Origin: JAKVBK01 sp022447275
GTDB lineage: Bacteria; Pseudomonadota; Alphaproteobacteria; Rhodobacterales; Rhodobacteraceae
Direction: 5' to 3'
NCBI GenBank assembly: GCA_047125605.1
Contig: CP138932.1
Location: 1,178,001-1,242,000, forward strand
DNA length: 64,000 nt
A program made the position numbers and the translations under genes. Position 1 is the stretch's first letter, and each line of letters starts with the position of its first letter. Below are positions 16,721 to 25,517 of this stretch, in pieces. The notes beneath the pieces were generated by a model. That model saw only the letters and a list, made by a program, of their open reading frames with translations. It ran no database searches and was not told the DNA's origin.

Positions 16721-16748
16721 AAAGGCCGGCCTTGCGCCGGCCTTTTTT
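16721..16748 (+). terminator. Intrinsic terminator of the rpsF-rpsR-rplI operon
   Basis: The stem AAAGGCCGGC / GCCGGCCTTT has a 5-base loop and is followed by further T residues, 27 bases after the rplI stop. It is a classic rho-independent terminator. Confidence 0.95.
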
Positions 16749-16898
16749 CATGTCTTGGACAACCGTTCGACCGCCCCATGCCCACCCGCGCTACGGAATG
16801 CCCTCGGTCAGATTCAAAAGCAGCCAAGGTGAGCGCGTGCCCTCTTCAGCCAAATCTGATGGGAGAAAGTAGGGCAGACATTGGCGGTATATGCAGGA

Positions 16899-18896
16899 TC
16901 AGACGCGCAGCAATTGGGCCTCTGACCGCTTCAGTGACAGACGTGCGGCGTGATACGCCTCAAGCCCCTCGACGGCAGCCAAATCCGGAAAGAGCGCTAG
17001 AATTTCCTGCCGTTGGTCTTGGTCTATGGCGGCAAGCGTGTAATCGCCCGGCTGAAAGCTTTCCGACCATGCACCATCCGCCCGCACCATTTCATGACGA
17101 TCGAACATAAAGTGAATGTATTTGACGGCCCCAACCTCAACCCGCGTGACACCTGTGCCGTTCACGAGAAACTTGGCCGCGACCAAAACTTCCGGCTCCG
17201 CGAAGTAAAGCGCCGTTTCCGGCCCTGAGATCAACATGCGGTGGTTTGGTGAAACCAGCATGTCGCGTTCGGGCAGTCCGCCGCCCAACGCCCCTGCGCG
17301 AATGCGCACCGGGCGCAAATGTGGACGCCGAGAGAGCTCCGATGCGGTGAGCGGTGAAGCGCAGGCCCAGCGAATTTCTTGAAACCCATTGTCCCGTGTC
17401 AGCACCCTGTCACCCGCGCACAGGTCTTCTGCACGACGCAAGCCCGTTGCGGTTTCCACCAAAGTCCCAGGAGTGAAGCAAGGAATAACGTCTTCAATAT
17501 CCTCGAACCGGGCGGTGCCCTTCAACGACCCATCATCATTCAGGAACCGCACCGTGCCGTCTTCACTGCCCGGTGCATCAAAATCAACCGCCAATTTACC
17601 GCCGTTGGTCAGGTCGAGCGTGTCGAAATCATCGCCCCCATCTCCGCCATCGACGAAATCTCCTGAACCCGTATTGACAAATGTGTCCCTGTCGGCGTCG
17701 CCGAACAACATGTCGTTGCCGGCACCTCCATCAATCGTATCATTGCCTGCACCACCTTCGACTGTGTCGTCACCGGCGCCCGCAAAAATGATGTCATTGC
17801 CTTCAAAGCCTTTAATGACATCCTTATCAAGGGCATCACCAACCGCAGTTTGATCCACATTGTCCTGATTGTCGACCTGGTCACCTTCGGGATCTCCGGT
17901 ATAGTCGAGGTCGATCGTATCATCGCCCGCAGTGCCTTCGACAATGCCATCTAGATACTTGATTGTCCCGTCAACCAAGAGCGTCTCGCCGCTGCTGAAA
18001 TTGACACCAATCTGAACCTCAAGGTTTTGGGGCACGTCAGGCTCTATGGTGCCAAGATAATTACTTACCTCAAGATCAGGAATGGTAATGCCAGTGGAGT
18101 TTACCTCAACCCTCGGATCGCCGACAGGGATTGTCTCAACCAGCTCACCATTGACGAAAACCTCAAAGCTTACAACATCGGGTAGTGGAGGCGGCGTATC
18201 GACAAGGTCCTGAAGATCTTGCAAATTTTGAACAATTTGGGCGGATCCACTTGAATCGATAACTGCTAAGGCATCTTCGGCGGAGTTAGAGCCAAAACCG
18301 ACACCAAAAATCGTAGGGTCAAACGCGCTCTCAAGCTCGCCGAGAGCAGTCTGATAGTTTTGGTCGCTCGGGAAAGGGAAACCATCAGAGTAAAAATAGA
18401 CTATATTCGTGTCATCTGGAGAAGCTCCAGTGTTGGATAAACTGTCCTCGATTTCAGTTAGTGCAGCTGCATAATTGGTAGTACCTCCTGTCGATAGACT
18501 TTCGGCATATCTAACCAGGACATCAAAGTCATCGAGGGTGCTGCTGACGCTTTTGACGGTGCCGGCATAGTCTACAATGGTGACATTGATGGATGAGGGC
18601 TCAAAACCAGCGTTCTCGAGGGTTCTCAGCTGTTCTTGCAGCGCAAACACCTGAGCTTCAAGGAAGGTATCGTTGGTTCCATCTCCGTCAAAATCTAGTC
18701 CGGTGTTATTCCCGGCGGAACCCGACCGATCAATTGCAAATACAATGTTGATGACGGGGCTAACACCGTCCTGAGAAAGCTGAACGTTTGCCTCAAACGT
18801 GTCAGATGCAATGTCGGGAAGCGTAACTTCGATTGTTGCATCCAAGCCATCAAAGGTACCGCTATTGGAAAAAGTCTGTGTCATCTCACCAAACAC
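16899..18896 (-). CDS. VWA domain - RTX-like repeats - Hint domain protein
   Basis: The 665-aa acidic protein has no signal peptide. Residues about 48-235 form a von Willebrand A domain with MIDAS residues DRSGS at 56-60. A beta-rich region follows (240-315), then calcium-binding RTX-like nonapeptides at about 361-405 (GGAGNDTIDGGAGNDMLFG). A Hint (hedgehog/intein-like) domain begins at Cys473 (IPCFTPGTLVETATG) and has NHR at 551-553. RTX repeats suggest type I secretion, and the Hint domain suggests autocatalytic cleavage at Cys473. No exporter lies nearby. The start is GTG 18896, or ATG 18884 four codons in; neither has a strong ribosome site. The VWA half is visibly more AT-rich than its neighbours. 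Confidence 0.87.
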   Translation of the reverse strand: MFGEMTQTFSNSGTFDGLDATIEVTLPDIASDTFEANVQLSQDGVSPVINIVFAIDRSGSAGNNTGLDFDGDGTNDTFLEAQVFALQEQLRTLENAGFEPSSINVTIVDYAGTVKSVSSTLDDFDVLVRYAESLSTGGTTNYAAALTEIEDSLSNTGASPDDTNIVYFYSDGFPFPSDQNYQTALGELESAFDPTIFGVGFGSNSAEDALAVIDSSGSAQIVQNLQDLQDLVDTPPPLPDVVSFEVFVNGELVETIPVGDPRVEVNSTGITIPDLEVSNYLGTIEPDVPQNLEVQIGVNFSSGETLLVDGTIKYLDGIVEGTAGDDTIDLDYTGDPEGDQVDNQDNVDQTAVGDALDKDVIKGFEGNDIIFAGAGDDTVEGGAGNDTIDGGAGNDMLFGDADRDTFVNTGSGDFVDGGDGGDDFDTLDLTNGGKLAVDFDAPGSEDGTVRFLNDDGSLKGTARFEDIEDVIPCFTPGTLVETATGLRRAEDLCAGDRVLTRDNGFQEIRWACASPLTASELSRRPHLRPVRIRAGALGGGLPERDMLVSPNHRMLISGPETALYFAEPEVLVAAKFLVNGTGVTRVEVGAVKYIHFMFDRHEMVRADGAWSESFQPGDYTLAAIDQDQRQEILALFPDLAAVEGLEAYHAARLSLKRSEAQLLRV

Positions 18897-19401
18897 CGCT
18901 CTGGCAAATTGGCTCGATCAACTGCGCGGAGGTCGTTAACACCGCCCTCTGTATTACTCGTCCGGTGCTTCACATCGGAAAAATGCCACAACCCGATCCA
19001 ATTCGGACGAGATGTGTTAAAAAACACATTGTTCATAATAACCGTCTCCTCGGACACCAATTGGCACCGCGCATGCGGTCCAACCGGAAAATCCCTCTTT
19101 CAAAAAGAGCCACCCCTACATGGCGCCTAGAACGCCTCTTAGTTTAGAAAAACACTTCGGAAATAGCGGCAAAAATCTTTGGTCAAAGCGGTAATATTTC
19201 GCAAACAATCAACCCACGCTAGACATTATCCACGTGTATGCAACATTGTCGTTAGTTCTGTTACAATTGGATTACGATGCGCGCAGTTTATGGACCTGAC
19301 AGCGGGGACTTGCTGACCCAATACGCTCCGATCGGCGAATCACTGCCTATCGCGTAATAGGGATAAGGAGCGGGCCAAAAGGATGACCCACTCCTGAGGT
19401 A
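18897..19401. other. AT-rich intergenic region with no gene recognised
   Basis: About 505 bases separate the start of the VWA/RTX/Hint gene from the end of trigger factor, both on the minus strand. No open frame here has a believable product. The left part should hold the promoter of the VWA gene. Near 19370-19398 a hairpin with one mismatch (GGAGCGGG / CCCACTCC) may be a weak terminator for trigger factor, without a good T-run. Confidence 0.5.
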
Positions 19402-20733
19402 TCACTCGTCTTCAAGAGCTTCGACGGCCGTCTTCAGCGCGTCCTTGTCAGTCTCGGTTTCGCTGATCTGGGCCAGCTCAAACACGAAATCGACAACCTT
19501 GTCTTCAAACAGCGGCGCGCGCAGTTGCTGCTGCGCCTGGGCGTTCTGCTGGATGAACTCGAAGAACTGACGCTCCTGGCCCGGGTACTGGCGCGCCTGC
19601 GCCATGATCGCCTGGGTCATCTCCGCATCAGTCACTTCGACTTCGTTCTTGCGGCCCAGTTCTGCCAGCAGCAGACCGAGACGCACGCGGCGCTCTGCCA
19701 AGCTGGTGTGCTCATCGGACGGCTCGATCTTGTCCGCTTCGGGGCGCTCTTCCGCTTCCGGGTTTTCTTCGGCCCAAAGCTGCTGGGCAATCTGGCCGGC
19801 CTCAGCGTCCACGAGGGAAGGCGGCAGGTCGAAGGATACCATCTTGTCCAGCTGATCGAGCAGACCACGCTTCATGACAGCGCGTGCGGCGCCGGCATAT
19901 TCAGCTTCCAGACGCTCGGTGATCTGACCCTTCAGAGCCTCCAGATCTTCGGCGCCGAACTGCTTGGCCAGCTCGTCATCGATCTCGGCTTTGGCGGCGG
20001 CCTTCACTTCTTTAATCGTGCAATCAAACACAGCAGCCTTGCCGGCCAGGTTTTCGGCCTGGTACTGCTCGGGGAAGGTCACCTCAACGGCCTTCTCATC
20101 CCCGGCGCTGACGCCTTCGAGCTGCTCTTCAAAGCCCGGGATAAACTGGCCAGAGCCGAGCTCCAGCGGGAAATCCTCGGCAGAGCCGCCCTCAAACGCT
20201 TCGCCGTCAACCTTGCCAACGAAGTCCATGACAACCTGATCACCGCTTTCCGCGGCACCGTCCTTGGCTTCGAAGCGCTTGGCCTGCCCGGCCAGCTCTT
20301 CGAGCGCCTCGGTGACGCCAGCGTCATCCGCCTTCACAACCAGCTTTTCCAGCGCGATCGTGTTGAGCTCCAGCTCGGGGATCTCAGGCAGCGCTTCGTA
20401 GGACATCTCGACCTGCACGTCGTCGCCCGGCTTCCACTCTTCGCCATCCTTCATGGTGACGTTGGGCTGCAGCGCAGGGCGGTCACCCGTCTTTTCGAAA
20501 TGCTCCGACATGGCGCCATCAACGGCTTCCTGCATGGCCTCGCCAAGAACACGGGGGCCAAACTGCTTTTTCAGCAGCGCCATCGGCACCTTGCCCTTGC
20601 GAAAGCCCTTCATCTCGATCTCGGGGCGGGCTTCTTCCAGTTTGGCGTTCACCTTGTCATCCAGCTCTGCGCCGGTGATGGTGATGTGATAGGCGCGCTT
20701 CAGGCCTTCGTTCAGCGTCTCGTTGACTTCCAT
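19402..20733 (-). CDS. tig: Trigger factor
   Basis: The 443-aa ribosome-associated chaperone and prolyl isomerase receives nascent chains at the exit tunnel. The N-terminal ribosome-binding domain shows the family signature near FRKGKVP (after EIEMKG, about residues 40-50). The FKBP-like domain includes VVMDFVGKVDGEAFEGGSAED. The C-terminal helical arms cover the rest and end in an acidic tail. ATG 20733 gives the usual MEVNETLNEGLKR N-terminus and has AGGAC upstream; a much longer in-frame start at 21096 is rejected because it runs into the TPP riboswitch. It is divergent from thiBPQ. Confidence 0.96.
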   Translation of the reverse strand: MEVNETLNEGLKRAYHITITGAELDDKVNAKLEEARPEIEMKGFRKGKVPMALLKKQFGPRVLGEAMQEAVDGAMSEHFEKTGDRPALQPNVTMKDGEEWKPGDDVQVEMSYEALPEIPELELNTIALEKLVVKADDAGVTEALEELAGQAKRFEAKDGAAESGDQVVMDFVGKVDGEAFEGGSAEDFPLELGSGQFIPGFEEQLEGVSAGDEKAVEVTFPEQYQAENLAGKAAVFDCTIKEVKAAAKAEIDDELAKQFGAEDLEALKGQITERLEAEYAGAARAVMKRGLLDQLDKMVSFDLPPSLVDAEAGQIAQQLWAEENPEAEERPEADKIEPSDEHTSLAERRVRLGLLLAELGRKNEVEVTDAEMTQAIMAQARQYPGQERQFFEFIQQNAQAQQQLRAPLFEDKVVDFVFELAQISETETDKDALKTAVEALEDE

Positions 20734-20979
20734 TATGTCCTCACGAAATAAACGCCGCGCGACAGGGTCGGCGGCCCGGTTTGATGGGCCTTCTATGGGG
20801 CCTCGCTGGGCCATGCAACCCCTGCCGCGCATCCCTATACCAACAATAGCCAAGACCGCGCCGTCAGCCGCGCCAAAACCCAGCCGTATTTGGCCCAAAA
20901 GCCCCCTGTCTGCCCCGTTGGAGATGCAGCCATGCAGCCGCATTTGCACTTGTTGTAGCCGTCCGCATGCAGTAACCCC

Positions 20980-21068
20980 AGACCTACCTCGGGGTGCTCT
21001 TTGAGCTGAGATGCGCGTGCGCGAACCCGTTGAACCTGAACCGGTTAGAACCGGCGGAGGAAAGGTCT
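20980..21068 (+). promoter_or_regulatory. TPP riboswitch (THI element)
   Basis: The conserved aptamer blocks are present in order: CGGGGTGCTC, the CTGAGA box at 21006-21011, the TGAACCTGA block and ACCGGCGGAGGAAAGG. Helix P1 is a perfect pairing of AGACCT (20980-20985) with AGGTCT (21063-21068). It ends 45 bases before the thiB start, beside the AAGGAG ribosome site, so control of translation initiation by thiamine diphosphate is likely. The downstream thiamine transporter fits. Confidence 0.96.
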
Positions 21069-21113
21069 CTTTACTATGCGCCCGAACTCCGCCCACAACC
21101 CAAGGAGTATGCC

Positions 21114-22094
21114 ATGAAGGCGCTTCCTCTCGTTGCGGGCCTGCTGTTTGCCACGTCAGCCGTGGCCGACACCCCCGTGCTTACTGTCTACGCCCCCGAC
21201 TACTTTGCCTCCGAATGGGGCCCCGGCCCCGGCATCGAGGCTGCCTTTGAAGAAACCTGCGGCTGTGACCTCGTCTACAAAACCGGCGAGTTGCTGCCCC
21301 GGTTGCTGCTGGAAGGCCCCCGCACCGAGGCCGATGTGGCCATCGGTTTCAATTCAGACATCACCAAGAAAGCCCGTGAGAGCGGTCTGTTTGCCCCCCA
21401 TGGGCTGGACATGTCGGGGCTGACCCTGCCGATTGAATGGAACGATGACACGTTCCTGCCCTTCAACTACAGCCACACCGCCTTCATTTACGACAACACC
21501 AAGGTTGCCGATGCGCCCAGCAGTTTCGACGATCTGCTCAATGCGCCCGATGATCTGCGGCTCGTGATCCAGGATCCGCGCAGCTCGATCTCGGGCTTGG
21601 CGCTGGTGCTATGGGTCAACCATGTCTATGGCGATGACGCCGCCGAGGCCTGGGCCAAGCTGGCCCCCAAGATTGTCACGGTCACCAAGGGCTGGTCAGA
21701 AAGCTACGGCATGTTCACCGACGGGGAGGCTGACATGGTGTTGTCCTACACCACCTCGCCCGCCTACCACATCATTGCCGAGGAAGACCTGACGAAATCC
21801 GCCGCGATTTTCGATGAAGGTCACTACTTCATGGTAGAACTGGCAGCCAAGCTCGCGGGCACGGACAACAACGAGTTGGCCGACGCCTTCATGGCGTTCA
21901 TCCTCACCGAGAAATTCCAGTCGATGATCCCGACATCGAACTGGTCGTTCCCGGCAGCCTTGTCCGAAGAAAGCTGGCCCGCCGGTTTCCAGGATCTGCC
22001 CATGCCTGAAAAGGTGCTGTTCTACAGCGAGGACGAAGCCGCAGCCCTGCGGGCCGAGGCCATCGAGTCATGGCGCAGCGCGCTGTCTCAGTAA
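21114..22094 (+). CDS. thiB: Thiamine ABC transporter, substrate-binding protein
   Basis: The 326-aa periplasmic protein captures thiamine, TMP or TPP for the ThiPQ importer. A signal peptide covers about residues 1-18 (MKALPLVAGLLFATSAVA). The mature part has TVYAPDYFASEWGPGPG near the N-terminus and LSYTTSPAYHIIAEE in the second lobe, typical of ThiB. AAGGAG at 21102-21107 selects ATG 21114. The TPP riboswitch directly upstream strongly supports the substrate. It overlaps thiP by 25 bases, so translation is coupled. Confidence 0.96.
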   Translation: MKALPLVAGLLFATSAVADTPVLTVYAPDYFASEWGPGPGIEAAFEETCGCDLVYKTGELLPRLLLEGPRTEADVAIGFNSDITKKARESGLFAPHGLDMSGLTLPIEWNDDTFLPFNYSHTAFIYDNTKVADAPSSFDDLLNAPDDLRLVIQDPRSSISGLALVLWVNHVYGDDAAEAWAKLAPKIVTVTKGWSESYGMFTDGEADMVLSYTTSPAYHIIAEEDLTKSAAIFDEGHYFMVELAAKLAGTDNNELADAFMAFILTEKFQSMIPTSNWSFPAALSEESWPAGFQDLPMPEKVLFYSEDEAAALRAEAIESWRSALSQ

Positions 22095-23578
22095 GCGCCG
22101 CACTTCTGGTTGCGGGGGTGATCATCATCCCCGTGGCCGCAGTGCTGTGGCGTGGCGGCGGGCCGGGCAGCCTGTCGCCCGCTGACTGGGCAGCACTGCG
22201 CTTCACACTGTGGCAGGCGGCGCTGTCCGCTGCCCTGTCGGTGGCGCTGGCGGTGCCCGTTGCCCGGGCCCTGTCCCGACGCCAATTCAAGGGCCGCGCG
22301 CTTTTGGTCACCGTGATGGGCGCGCCCTTTATTCTGCCCGTGATCGTGGCCATCCTCGGCCTTCTGGCCATCTTCGGCGGAACCGGGCTGATCAATCGGC
22401 TTGGCGCGCCCCTCGGCCTGCCCCGACTGGATATATACGGCTATCATGGGGTCATCCTGGCCCATGTCTTTTTCAACCTGCCTCTCGCCGTGCGCCTTTT
22501 GTTGCAGGGCTGGCTGGCCATCCCGGCCGAGCGGTTCCGACTGACGGCAACCCTCGATGCCCCAATCTGGCGTGTTCTGGAATGGCCCATGCTGCGCCGT
22601 GTTGCCCCAGCGGCCTTCACGGTGATCTTTGTGATTTGCCTCGGCTCATTTGCGGTTGCCCTGACCTTGGGGGGCGGCCCGAAAGCGACCACGGTGGAAT
22701 TGGCCATCTATCAGGCCTTCCGCTTTGACTTCAATCTGGGCAAGGCAGCAACGCTGGCGAGCCTGCAACTGCTGTTGGGCTTGAGCGCCGGTCTGGTGGC
22801 CCTGCGTCTGTCCCCAGCCACGGGCTTTGGCGCCGGGCTGGACAGGCAGATTACACGTTGGGATGGCCAGAGCCGCGTTACGCGGGCCACGGATGCCCTG
22901 TGGATCCTGCTCAGCGCAAGTTTTCTGCTGGCCCCGCTGATCGCAGTGCTTGTGGCAGGCCTGCCCGGATTGGGCACCCTGCCCCCCGAGGTGTGGCAGG
23001 CGGCGCTGCGCTCGGTATGTCTGGCCTTGGGCGCTACGGTGCTCACGCTGATGCTGGCGCTGCCGCTGCTATCGGCACCGGGGGAACTGGCGGCGATCCT
23101 TGGCATATCTGTGAGCGGCCTCGTGCTGGGCACCGGCTACTTCCTGATCTTGCAACCTTTCATACGGCCCGCCGAGGTGGCTTTGCCCGTCACCATGCTG
23201 GTCAATGCGCTCATGGCGCTGCCCTTCGTCATCCGCATTCTGAGGCCGGGCCTTGAGGCTGCGCGCAGTGACTATGGCCGCCTCGCTGCAAGTCTTGGGG
23301 TGCAGGGCTGGCACCTCTGGCGCGTCGTTTATCTGCCGCGGCTGCGCAGGCCCCTGGGTTTTGCCGCTGGGCTGACGGCAGCGCTTTCGATGGGCGATCT
23401 GGGGGTGATCACCCTGTTTGCCGATGGCGACACAGCCACCCTGCCCCTGCAGGTCTACCGGCTGATGCGCAGCTACCAGATGGAGGCTGCGTGGGCGGGG
23501 GCTTTGCTGCTAGTGGCGCTGAGCCTCAGCCTGTTCTGGGTATTTGACCGAGGAGGACGCATACATGCTGCAACTTGA
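22070..23578 (+). CDS. thiP: Thiamine ABC transporter, permease
   Basis: The 502-aa inner-membrane protein has two fused permease modules of about six helices each, the ThiP layout. Each half carries an EAA-type loop near its end; the first reads AERFRLTATLDAPIWRVLEWPML and the second is around AARSDYGRLAASLGVQGW. It imports thiamine compounds delivered by ThiB using ATP hydrolysed by ThiQ. The start lies inside the end of thiB, and its end overlaps the thiQ start by 14 bases, so the three genes form one tightly coupled operon. Confidence 0.95.
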   Translation: MAQRAVSVSAALLVAGVIIIPVAAVLWRGGGPGSLSPADWAALRFTLWQAALSAALSVALAVPVARALSRRQFKGRALLVTVMGAPFILPVIVAILGLLAIFGGTGLINRLGAPLGLPRLDIYGYHGVILAHVFFNLPLAVRLLLQGWLAIPAERFRLTATLDAPIWRVLEWPMLRRVAPAAFTVIFVICLGSFAVALTLGGGPKATTVELAIYQAFRFDFNLGKAATLASLQLLLGLSAGLVALRLSPATGFGAGLDRQITRWDGQSRVTRATDALWILLSASFLLAPLIAVLVAGLPGLGTLPPEVWQAALRSVCLALGATVLTLMLALPLLSAPGELAAILGISVSGLVLGTGYFLILQPFIRPAEVALPVTMLVNALMALPFVIRILRPGLEAARSDYGRLAASLGVQGWHLWRVVYLPRLRRPLGFAAGLTAALSMGDLGVITLFADGDTATLPLQVYRLMRSYQMEAAWAGALLLVALSLSLFWVFDRGGRIHAAT

Positions 23579-24257
23579 CAATATTCAGGTCCAGCAAGGC
23601 AGTTTCACCCTATCCGCCGACACCAGCTTCCCATCCGGCGTGACGGCCCTGCTCGGGCCTTCAGGGGCGGGCAAATCCACGCTGCTGAACGTGATTGCGG
23701 GCTTTGTGCCGCTGCAACGGGGGGCTGTGCGTTGGCAGGACAAGGCGATCACGGATTTGCTGCCCGCCCAACGCCCCGTAGCCATGCTGTTTCAGGACAA
23801 CAACCTGTTTGCCCATCTCACCGTCGCGCAAAACCTCGCCCTCGCGCTGACCCGCAAGACCCCCACCGACGCGCAGCGAGCACAGATGGCAGCGGCCCTG
23901 CGCCGCGTCGATCTCGAGGGCCTAGAGAACCGCAAGCCAGCCGCACTTTCCGGCGGGCAGCAGAGCCGCGTCGCTTTGGCCCGCGTTTTGCTGCAGGCGC
24001 GCCCCTTGATGCTGCTGGACGAGCCCTTCGCAGCCCTCGGCCCGGCGCTCAAGCGCGAGATGCTCGATCTGGTGGCCGATGTAGCGCGCGAAACCGACAT
24101 GATGGTGTTGATGGTCAGCCATGATCCGGCAGATGCACAGCGCATCAGTGCCCATGCCAGTGTCGTGGCCGAAGGCACGGTAAGCCCCCCTGCACCGACA
24201 GATGCGCTCTTGCGCACCCCGCCACCAGCGCTCGCGCGATACCTTGGCGCATCCTAG
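23565..24257 (+). CDS. thiQ: Thiamine ABC transporter, ATP-binding protein
   Basis: The 230-aa ATPase powers the ThiBP importer. Walker A GPSGAGKST is at residues 31-39, the Q-loop near 76, the signature LSGGQ at 127-131 and Walker B LMLLDEP ending at Asp151-Glu152. An in-frame start at 23544 exists, but ATG 23565 follows AGGAGG and gives MLQLDNIQV, the usual N-terminus. It is the last gene of the riboswitch-controlled operon. The sequence becomes AT-rich immediately after the stop. Confidence 0.95.
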   Translation: MLQLDNIQVQQGSFTLSADTSFPSGVTALLGPSGAGKSTLLNVIAGFVPLQRGAVRWQDKAITDLLPAQRPVAMLFQDNNLFAHLTVAQNLALALTRKTPTDAQRAQMAAALRRVDLEGLENRKPAALSGGQQSRVALARVLLQARPLMLLDEPFAALGPALKREMLDLVADVARETDMMVLMVSHDPADAQRISAHASVVAEGTVSPPAPTDALLRTPPPALARYLGAS

Positions 24258-24442
24258 GCGAGCAGCCCCCAATGGCAGCATCAAGCCAAACACAGGTAAA
24301 CAACTGCGAGTAAATGATTTTCTGTAAAATCAAGTGAGGCAAAACTGCCGGATTGATTTATCTTATTAAATCTGTCAGAAATAGAGCAAGCCAGCGAGTC
24401 ACCCGCAAGCCATACGCCTGAACAAGGACCGGGGGCCTGCAG

Positions 24443-24586
24443 ATGAGACCTTCCTATAGAACAGTGGAAACAGGAGCGGATGCATCAAACGCACTTGTAC
24501 TGCTCATCGCAACGCTCGGAATGACCGGGCCTTTCACACTTGATTGGCTCATTGAAATTGCGGAGTGGAAAATATGGGAACGGTAA
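24443..24586 (+). CDS. Possible 47-aa small protein upstream of hemP
   Basis: ATG 24443 opens a 47-codon frame (MRPSYRTVETGADASNALV, ending IAEWKIWER) whose last 13 bases overlap the hemP start. It has a mildly hydrophobic centre (LVLLIATLG). No good ribosome site is visible and I do not recognise a family. The overlap suggests a leader peptide or translational coupling to hemP, but chance is quite possible. Confidence 0.25.
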   Translation: MRPSYRTVETGADASNALVLLIATLGMTGPFTLDWLIEIAEWKIWER

Positions 24587-24753
24587 TGCCGATAGAACGC
24601 AGCCGAGAGCAGGCCTTGCGCGTAGCAAGTGAACTTCCGGTGCATGACGCGACGGAGCTAACAAATGGCGGCGGCCTTGCGCATATTGTCCTCAAAGAGC
24701 AGGTATACACACTGCGCATCACCCGTGCGGGCAAGTTGATCCTGACGAAGTGA
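24574..24753 (+). CDS. hemP: Hemin uptake protein HemP
   Basis: The 59-aa product has the HemP signature: a variable N-terminus, HDATELTNGGGLAHIVL in the middle and the C-terminal YTLRITRAGKLILTK. HemP/HmuP proteins are small regulators or accessory factors needed for expression of heme uptake receptors. ATG 24574 is chosen because GGAG lies 8 bases before it; a GTG at 24565 is in frame. No heme receptor or HmuTUV genes are adjacent in this window. The gene stands alone in AT-rich sequence, which may carry iron-responsive control, but I cannot identify a Fur or Irr site with confidence. Confidence 0.85.
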   Translation: MGTVMPIERSREQALRVASELPVHDATELTNGGGLAHIVLKEQVYTLRITRAGKLILTK

Positions 24754-25274
24754 ACGGGCGGCAACTGCCTGCCCCCCAACGGTCTTTATCGCGAAAAATC
24801 TCTCAGCCTGATCGGGCGTACAAGCCCGGTCTGGCTGCCCCGAACAGATAAACCGATTGTCATGCAGCACTTGGTAACGCTGGTCTGGTGGTGCTGGCAG
24901 CGAGCAGGTCTTCTGCTGTGTCTGTTGCGCGGCCCGCTTGTGTTGTGATCCCAGATCGCCAGAGCGGCATGGCACCTGCACCAGCGGTTTTTTCAAACAA
25001 CACTCTTGGGTTGGGCCCTGTCTTCCCTGTCCTGATTTACCCACCTGACCGTGCTCAATCCTGCGCTTCGAGCGCACACGGGATCAAGGAAATCCTTGGC
25101 GTGTTGCCTGTTGCACTGATCGACAGGCAAGTTCCCTGCTACCGCTATAAGACGACTCACTGCTTGGTCAGAAGTCTGCGGATCGACACCCTTAAGTTCC
25201 TGATCTTCTTTAGCTACGGCTCTGAGGCGTTCCATTTTCTACCCTTTGAATACATTGAGTAATTCTAGGATATT
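24754..25274. other. Gene-poor region between hemP and the tRNA-derived repeat
   Basis: Open frames exist on both strands (for example 24888-25262 plus and 24993-25235 minus), but none has a recognisable family, a good ribosome site or convincing composition. The minus-strand frames look like fragments of a decayed gene, with Gln-rich, polar sequence. No feature can be supported here. Confidence 0.4.
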
Positions 25275-25295
25275 TTGGTGCGGGTGAAGGGACTT
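25275..25295. repeat. Distal attachment-site repeat (copy of tRNA-Leu 3' end)
   Basis: This 21-bp stretch is identical to 28100-28120, which covers the encoded CCA, acceptor strand and part of the T arm of the tRNA-Leu gene. Both copies have the same orientation, and the match ends sharply on both sides. This is the pattern left by site-specific integration into a tRNA 3' end. Confidence 0.85.
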
Positions 25296-25517
25296 CGTCA
25301 AGCCTCTATTTTCGCTCAATAAATTGATGCTCAAGACCCCCCTAATCGCCTGAAAAACGCCAGTCTGGCTTTAGTTCAACTCAACCGATAGAACCAATGA
25401 GTTCCACCCGTCAGACACGATGTACATGCCTGTGCATCTACAAGGTTATGTCGCGGCACATCTAGGGATGAGTTTCTGGTATGCGATGTGATGCAAGAGC
25501 ATCTACCGTAGGAAGCC

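Noticed and set aside
19525..20751. Plus-strand open frame of 408 codons
   Set aside because: Antisense to trigger factor; composition is that of a shadow frame.
24888..25262. Plus-strand 124-codon frame, and minus-strand frames 24658-25077 and 24993-25235
   Set aside because: No family, no ribosome site and poor composition. They may be pieces of a decayed gene but cannot be supported.
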